From Rathayibacter_A sp036510655 (GTDB lineage: Bacteria > Actinomycetota > Actinomycetes > Actinomycetales > Microbacteriaceae), in contig DATCDQ010000004.1 in the NCBI GenBank assembly GCA_036510655.1, positions 1-34,261 of the forward strand: a stretch of 34,261 nucleotides of DNA. Direction: 5' to 3'. How positions within the stretch are numbered: the stretch's first letter is position 1; each line of letters begins with the position of its first letter. Below the pieces are notes generated by a model. That model was given only the letters and a program-made list of their open reading frames with translations. It ran no database searches and had not been told where the DNA came from. A program made the translations under genes and the position numbers. Below, one piece after another: positions 30,423 to 34,261 of the stretch.

Positions 30423-30484
30423 CCGGTACTGTGCGGGACGCTGCGTTGCAGTTCCGGTACTGTGCGGGGCGCTGCGTTGCAGTT
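30423..30484. repeat. 31-bp tandem duplication between convergent genes
   Basis: Two adjacent 31-bp units (30423-30453 and 30454-30484) begin CCGGTACTGTGCGGG and end GCTGCGTTGCAGTT, with a single difference at the sixteenth base. They fill the space between the TetR gene and the convergent GNAT gene. Confidence 0.85.
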
Positions 30485-30493
30485 CCGCGCTAT

Positions 30494-30997
30494 TCAGTTC
30501 GGCCGCGTCTCCTTGGCCATCCATTTGTCCGGGGCGGCGAGCGGCTCGAAGCCGAATTTGCGGTAGAGGCCGTGGGCATCCGCAGTGGCGAGCATGATGC
30601 GTTTCAGGTGGCGGGGTTCGAGCGCCGCGCAGACGCCGTCGATCAGGGCGACGCCGATGCCGAGGCCGCGCATGGAGCTGTCGACGAACACGTCGCAGAG
30701 CCAGGCGAAAGTCACCCCGTCGGTGACGATGCGGGCGTAGGCGACTTGCTCGCCGGCTTGTTTCTTGGTCTGTTCCCCGGTCTGCTGGCCGGTCTGCTCG
30801 CGTGTTTCGATGCGAAAGATGCCGAAGTTGCGTGAGGCGTCGATCGCGGCATCCTGGATTGTTCGCTGCCTGCCGGCGGCCCAATATGACTCGGTGGAGA
30901 GCCAGCGGTGGATGCGCGCGCGATCCATGCGGGCGGTTTCGTCGGAGAATTCAAAACCGCGCGGGAGCTGGAGCTGTGGTGTCGCTATGGTCGTCAC
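30494..30997 (-). CDS. GNAT acetyltransferase with Gln/Thr-rich insert
   Basis: The protein has 167 residues from a GTG reading (M)TTIATPQLQLPRG; the longer open frame upstream is proline-rich low-complexity translation and was rejected. The GNAT core is visible as FRNFGIF-type strand (NFGIFRIE, about 57), VAYARIVTDGVTFAWLCDVF (about 85-104), the acetyl-CoA loop RGLGIGVALID (about 110), and LATADAHGLYRKFGFEPL near the C-terminus. Between strands two and three (about 66-84) lies EQTGQQTGEQTKKQAGEQ, encoded by four degenerate 12-bp units. Such a loop is normally only a few residues here. CAGAAT precedes the GTG by six bases, a poor -10 match, so a leaderless start is possible but unproven. Confidence 0.82.
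   Translation of the reverse strand: MTTIATPQLQLPRGFEFSDETARMDRARIHRWLSTESYWAAGRQRTIQDAAIDASRNFGIFRIETREQTGQQTGEQTKKQAGEQVAYARIVTDGVTFAWLCDVFVDSSMRGLGIGVALIDGVCAALEPRHLKRIMLATADAHGLYRKFGFEPLAAPDKWMAKETRPN
30746..30802. repeat. 12-bp microsatellite-like expansion inside GNAT gene
   Basis: On the minus strand four degenerate 12-bp units, of the form CAGACCGGN plus three bases, encode the Gln/Thr/Gly-rich loop of the acetyltransferase. Twelve is a multiple of three, so the reading frame is kept. Confidence 0.65.
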
Positions 30998-31135
30998 GGG
31001 TCGATTCTGGCACGGTGGGTGCGGTGAAGGCGCGGTGGGCAACGGTGAGTGCGGTGGGTGCGGTAGAGGCGCGGTGGACGGCGTGGGGTGCGAGGCGGGG
31101 CGCCGCTGGTGCGGTGCGGGCGCGGGGTGCGCGGT

Positions 31136-31189
31136 GGAGGCGAGACTTGCGGCGGAGGCCAGACGTGCGGCGGAGGCGAGACGTGCGGC
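31136..31189. repeat. Three 18-bp tandem units
   Basis: Three adjacent 18-bp units of the form GGAGGCGAGACGTGCGGC lie at 31136-31153, 31154-31171 and 31172-31189. The first two each differ from the third by a single base (T for G in the first, C for G in the second). Confidence 0.8.
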
Positions 31190-31388
31190 GCGGGGGAGAC
31201 GCCGAAATAGCTCAGCGTTGCGAGCATCCTCACAGTGACCTCGACGTCGTCACAAACAGATGCTCCGCAGGCTGGTCACGCCGAGATTCGGCCTGTAGTG
31301 GAGTACGGCTACGCAGCTGAGTACTAGAACAAAGCTTCGAAAGATGACTTTTACTGAGAAAAACTAGTAGAACATAACACCGAAACCG

Positions 31389-31397
31389 TGATACAAT
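31389..31397 (+). promoter_or_regulatory. Extended -10 promoter of HNH gene
   Basis: TGATACAAT is an extended -10 element (TG-N-TACAAT) ending five bases before the ATG at 31403. No ribosome binding site or -35 box is visible, so this gene also looks leaderless or nearly so. Confidence 0.55.
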
Positions 31398-31402
31398 GAG
31401 TC

Positions 31403-33166
31403 ATGGAATCGATCACGGAGCGGATACGGGAGGGCGCACTGCAGGTGTGCTCGTTCTTGACCGTATCCGATGCCGCGGACGTCGGGAGCGCGGCTGTCGG
31501 GAGCGCGGCTGTCGCGTCGGTGGCTCCTGCGTCGGCAATGCGCGGGGCCGCGATGCCGGGTTGTGCCGAAGTGACGACTGCAGTCGCCGCATCCGCATCC
31601 GCATCCGCATGCGCGCAGGAGCCGGCGTCTGCGCCGTTGAGCGTGATGGTCGACCGATTGGACGACGATCGGGTGCAGGCGTTGGTGGCGGGTGCAGCCG
31701 CGTTGCGGTCCGAGGTCGACGCGGTCATCGCCGCCGGTGCTGGGGTGCTCGCGAAACGCTCCGAACGAGATCTTGGCTATCAAGGTTTGGCGCAACGCAC
31801 GGGGCATCGCACCCCGGTCGGATTGCTGCAGTCATTGACCGGATCTTCACGTGTGGAGGCGGCCCGTCAGGTTCGCCTCGGTGAGGCTATGGCCGAAGCG
31901 GATGCCGCGACCAACCGGCTTGAAGAAGGCGACAACGTTCTCGATGGTGAGGGCAACACCGCCGAACAGCCGTTCAGTACTCCGGACTCGTCGCCCGACA
32001 ACGATGGGTCTGGTGACGGCCGGCCGGGTGCTGGTGCGCCGGGGGATGAACGGCCTGATACTGACCCACCGGTGATGCCGTGGTTTGAGCCAGTTACACG
32101 GGCGGTCGCCGAGCACATGCTGAGTTCGGAGGCGGCCTCGGCAATCCTGCGCGGTCTGGGTGAACCGAACGAACACTACGATGGTGCAGCGTTGCGGATC
32201 GCCGCGATCGAATTGATCGGCGACGCTGCAGGTATGCACGTCGACGAGTTGACTAAACGCGCCCGCTGGGCACGTGACCAGGCCGATCCGCGTGGGGTCG
32301 AGGAACGTTTTGCCGCGCGTTATCAGGAACGCACTTGGCGGTTCGGCCACACTGCGGACGGAGCGCGCACCGCTTGGGTGCGATTCGATGACGAATCTGC
32401 CGCATGGGTCGACGCGATCGTCGGCGCCGGCATGCGGCCACGTCGCGGTGGGCCGCGCTTCGTAGCCAAAGACGAGGCCGAACGCGCCGAGAAACTCGTC
32501 GAGGACCCACGCAGCAACGACCAACTCGTATTCGACCTCCTCATGGACACGCTGCGAGCGGGCTCCCAGGCCGACCCGTCCATCGCGTTCGGATCGCGCC
32601 AGCCCGGCATCCGTGTCATCATCAGCGAAACCGAGCTGAACAAGCACGACGAAAACGGCACCCCAACAGGGGTCGGCTACTTCGAAGAAACCGGTGAAGC
32701 TGTTCCCACTTCGCTGATCACTCGGCTGATCTGCAACGCAGGCATCCAACCGATCCTCACTGACGCGCTCGGAATCCCAATCGATGTTGGTCGAGAACAA
32801 CGCCTATTCACGACGAAACAACGCATCGCCCTCGCTTTCCGTGACGGCGGCTGCATGTGTCCTGGTTGCGACCGCCCGCCCTCCTACACGGAAGCTCACC
32901 ACATCGACGAGTGGGTAGCGGATAACGGACGGACAGACCTCTCTCGGGGGATGTTGCTCTGTCGTTACCACCACATGCTCATTCACAACAACGGGTGGAA
33001 GATCATCCGCGAAAATGCGACGTACTGGTTGGTGCCACCACCCGGTATCGACACTGAACAAACACCCATTCCGCTGCACAGCAAAGCACCCAAACTCGCA
33101 CGCCCGCTCGCCGCAACCGGGTCATCGACCGGCACGTCGCCAGCTAACCGACGCGTGACCAGCTGA
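31403..33166 (+). CDS. DUF222/13E12-family HNH endonuclease-domain protein
   Basis: The protein has 587 residues. Residues 1-75 are alanine/serine-rich and of low complexity. DUF222 occupies roughly 80-400 (LVAGAAALRSEVDAVIAAG, then FEPVTRAVAEHMLSSEAASA). Its middle is interrupted by an acidic, Gly/Pro/Asp-rich stretch (about 172-225). The C-terminal HNH module reads FRDGGCMCPGCDRPPSYTEA, HHIDEWVADNGRTDL and LLCRYHHMLIHNNGW (about 475-530), with two CxxC-type cysteines and the metal-binding His residues intact. This family is multicopy in many actinobacteria and includes REP13E12 of Mycobacterium tuberculosis. Nuclease activity is expected from the motif but its biological role is unknown. 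The last codons, encoding STGTSPANRRVTS, are part of the 19-bp tandem array that continues past the stop. Confidence 0.9.
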   Translation: MESITERIREGALQVCSFLTVSDAADVGSAAVGSAAVASVAPASAMRGAAMPGCAEVTTAVAASASASACAQEPASAPLSVMVDRLDDDRVQALVAGAAALRSEVDAVIAAGAGVLAKRSERDLGYQGLAQRTGHRTPVGLLQSLTGSSRVEAARQVRLGEAMAEADAATNRLEEGDNVLDGEGNTAEQPFSTPDSSPDNDGSGDGRPGAGAPGDERPDTDPPVMPWFEPVTRAVAEHMLSSEAASAILRGLGEPNEHYDGAALRIAAIELIGDAAGMHVDELTKRARWARDQADPRGVEERFAARYQERTWRFGHTADGARTAWVRFDDESAAWVDAIVGAGMRPRRGGPRFVAKDEAERAEKLVEDPRSNDQLVFDLLMDTLRAGSQADPSIAFGSRQPGIRVIISETELNKHDENGTPTGVGYFEETGEAVPTSLITRLICNAGIQPILTDALGIPIDVGREQRLFTTKQRIALAFRDGGCMCPGCDRPPSYTEAHHIDEWVADNGRTDLSRGMLLCRYHHMLIHNNGWKIIRENATYWLVPPPGIDTEQTPIPLHSKAPKLARPLAATGSSTGTSPANRRVTS

Positions 33167-33392
33167 GGACGGGCCACGGGCCGAAGGACGGGTTGCCGGC
33201 TGTGTGATCTGCCGCAGGCTGAGCGACTGGCCGCAGGCTGAGCGACGGGTTGCCGGCTGAGTGATCTGCCGCAGGCTGAGCGACGGACCGCCGGATGACC
33301 GGTACGTCACCAGATGACCGGTACCTCACCAGCCGACCGGTACCTCGCCGGATGACCGGTACCTCACCAGCTGACCGGTACCTCACCAGCCA
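33127..33392. repeat. 19-bp-period tandem array (about 14 units)
   Basis: Fourteen consecutive 19-bp blocks in exact register run from inside the HNH gene to 33392. Early units look like GACCGGCACGTCGCCAGCT, middle ones like AGCGACGGGTTGCCGGCTG, and the last five (33298-33392) like ACCGGTACCTCACCAGCTG. A higher-order 57-bp unit (three blocks) is duplicated at 33184-33240 and 33241-33297. There are no spacers. From 33393 to 33547 I see no further units and no gene. Confidence 0.85.
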
Positions 33393-33547
33393 CCGAGACA
33401 TGACCGTACGGCCGACACGGCACCGGTGCACAAGCCTCACAGCACCATCAGCTCGGGCACTGCCTAGACTGCTCTCGGCGTTTCTTTTTTGGTCAATCGG
33501 CAGTCCGACATCCGAAACCGACGACAACAACAACGTGCACTGTGGGG

Positions 33548-34261
33548 ATGCGATTAGAAATGAGCGGGCTCAAACAATCCGCGCAACCACACACCCTCAC
33601 CAATGCAATTTTCACAGAACTCAGCGGCGGCGTCCTCGCACTCACGGCCGCGCTCCTCATGGTCACGCACCTCGTAGACACCCCACGGTCCTGGCTGCTG
33701 TTCTACGATAGTGACTCGGTCCTCCCCGCGCTCATTCACGGATCACTCGCGATCGGCCAACCGCAGGACTGGGCGATGTCCTCCGTCTTATTCATCCCCG
33801 AACTCATCGTCTACCTAGGCCTCGCAGCACTTGGGTTTTCAGTGAAGGCAACCTTCATCCTGAGCGCGATCATCAACCTGGTCGCGGTTTACCTCTCATT
33901 CCGGTTCGTTACCGGATGCGTGATGCCCAATCATCCGCGCCGGTCGCGCATCACAGGCGCGCTGCTTGCGATTGCGGGCGTCACCATCTTTGTGCTGCTC
34001 GACAGCACGGCGAACCGCAACAGTCTAGAACTTGTCTCATTACTCGCAACAACGACGTACTACAGCGCCACCGTCGTTGGAATGATCGTGACCGTCGGAA
34101 TCGTCGCACGCATCCTTTCACCACGACATCCTCAGCGCATTTCGTGGGTCCCGATCGTCGTCCTGTTCCTGGTCTCCATGTTGAGCACCCTGACAAACCC
34201 GCTCTACCTGGCGTGGTCTGCTGTGCCCGTGGTGATCGCCGTCGTAGCCGCCGGCCTGCCG
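33548..34261 (+). CDS. Polytopic membrane protein, 5' part only
   Basis: An open frame of 238 codons runs off the window edge, starting at ATG 33548 (MRLEMSG) or 33560 (MSGLKQS). At least six hydrophobic segments are visible: VLALTAALLMVTHLV (about 29), VLFIPELIVYLGLAALGF (about 77), FILSAIINLVAVYLSF (about 98), TGALLAIAGVTIFVLL (about 128), a long one near 150-178, and one or two near 188-238. After the first helix comes FYDSDSVLPALIHG, an acidic loop placed like the Asp/Glu motif of GT-C glycosyltransferases. That resemblance is suggestive only. I do not recognise the family with confidence. Confidence 0.7.
   Translation, partial: MRLEMSGLKQSAQPHTLTNAIFTELSGGVLALTAALLMVTHLVDTPRSWLLFYDSDSVLPALIHGSLAIGQPQDWAMSSVLFIPELIVYLGLAALGFSVKATFILSAIINLVAVYLSFRFVTGCVMPNHPRRSRITGALLAIAGVTIFVLLDSTANRNSLELVSLLATTTYYSATVVGMIVTVGIVARILSPRHPQRISWVPIVVLFLVSMLSTLTNPLYLAWSAVPVVIAVVAAGLP

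Larger units (their letters stand above)
30998..31402. other. G-rich low-complexity DNA then AT-rich promoter region
   Basis: The first 200 bp on the + strand are almost all G, C and T-poor words such as GGTGCGGT. They include three adjacent 18-bp units (see 31136-31189). The last 85 bp (31318-31402) are strikingly AT-rich, with repeated TAGAACA words (about 31325 and 31369). They hold the promoter of the HNH gene. I see no gene here; the minus-strand frame through the G-rich part translates as a proline-rich repeat and has no convincing start. Confidence 0.5.

Noticed and set aside
30994..31233. Proline-rich 79-codon minus-strand frame built on the 18-bp units
   Set aside because: It is a translation of low-complexity G-rich DNA, has no ribosome site, and overlaps the start of the GNAT gene.
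33127..33392. CRISPR array
   Set aside because: The units are contiguous with no unique spacers, they diverge gradually, and no cas genes are present.
33144..33533. Minus-strand repeat protein frame through the 19-bp array
   Set aside because: Only the 57-bp superunit keeps it open; no start signal is seen and 19 is not a multiple of three, so coding selection is unlikely.

Overview
The window looks like chromosomal DNA of a high-GC actinobacterium, most likely a member of the Microbacteriaceae. This is inferred from codon use, from several -10 elements lying directly at start codons (leaderless mRNAs), from a DUF222/13E12-type HNH protein, and from the gene families present. No rRNA, tRNA, integrase, transposase or CRISPR array was seen. 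Most genes are metabolic or transport genes. The accessory material is two intact toxin-antitoxin (TA) pairs, two broken genes, one Tat-leader stub and many short tandem repeats.

Layout. 1-1406: a dimethylargininase-like enzyme carrying an N-terminal membrane domain. 1448-1655: a promoter, a strong ribosome binding site and a 32-residue Tat-leader-like stub. 1894-5615: a coupled heterodimeric ABC exporter, followed by a 72-bp foldback. 5785-6855: a TDT-family transporter, followed by a 19-bp tandem array. 6985-8481 (-): a pRiA4b ORF-3-like protein. 8663-8920 (-): a broken GNAT gene. 9199-11097 (-): a GNAT acetyltransferase coupled to an alkyltransferase-like protein, then an XRE-nucleotidyltransferase/HEPN TA pair. 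11182-11706 (-): an SRPBCC protein, divergent from icd (11884-13113).

13233-20876 is a mannoside-uptake and degradation locus: a ROK regulator, a sugar-binding lipoprotein, two permeases and a cytoplasmic GH38 alpha-mannosidase. It lacks its own ATPase, so it probably borrows an MsiK-type ATPase encoded elsewhere. AT-rich sites precede the binding-protein gene and the mannosidase gene.

20924-21432 (-) is a YefM/YoeB TA pair with a palindromic operator, followed by a frameshifted ribbon-helix-helix antitoxin gene. Next come a large secreted subtilase (22079-25762), a P1B-type metal ATPase (25980-27890), a methyltransferase, and an aldo/keto reductase divergent from a TetR regulator with two identical-format palindromes between them. 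The right end holds a GNAT with a Gln/Thr-rich insert, G-rich low-complexity DNA, a DUF222-HNH protein whose 3' end runs into a second 19-bp array, and the 5' part of a polytopic membrane protein cut by the window edge.

Points most worth a second look: the two 19-bp-period arrays at gene 3' ends; the TA pairs in which an expected catalytic residue is replaced (HEPN His to Gln, YoeB His83 to Arg); a dispersed repeat read in frame as the N-terminus of the alkyltransferase-like protein; the membrane-anchored dimethylargininase; the tandem TetR operators; and an excess of the hexamer GCATCC/GGATGC.
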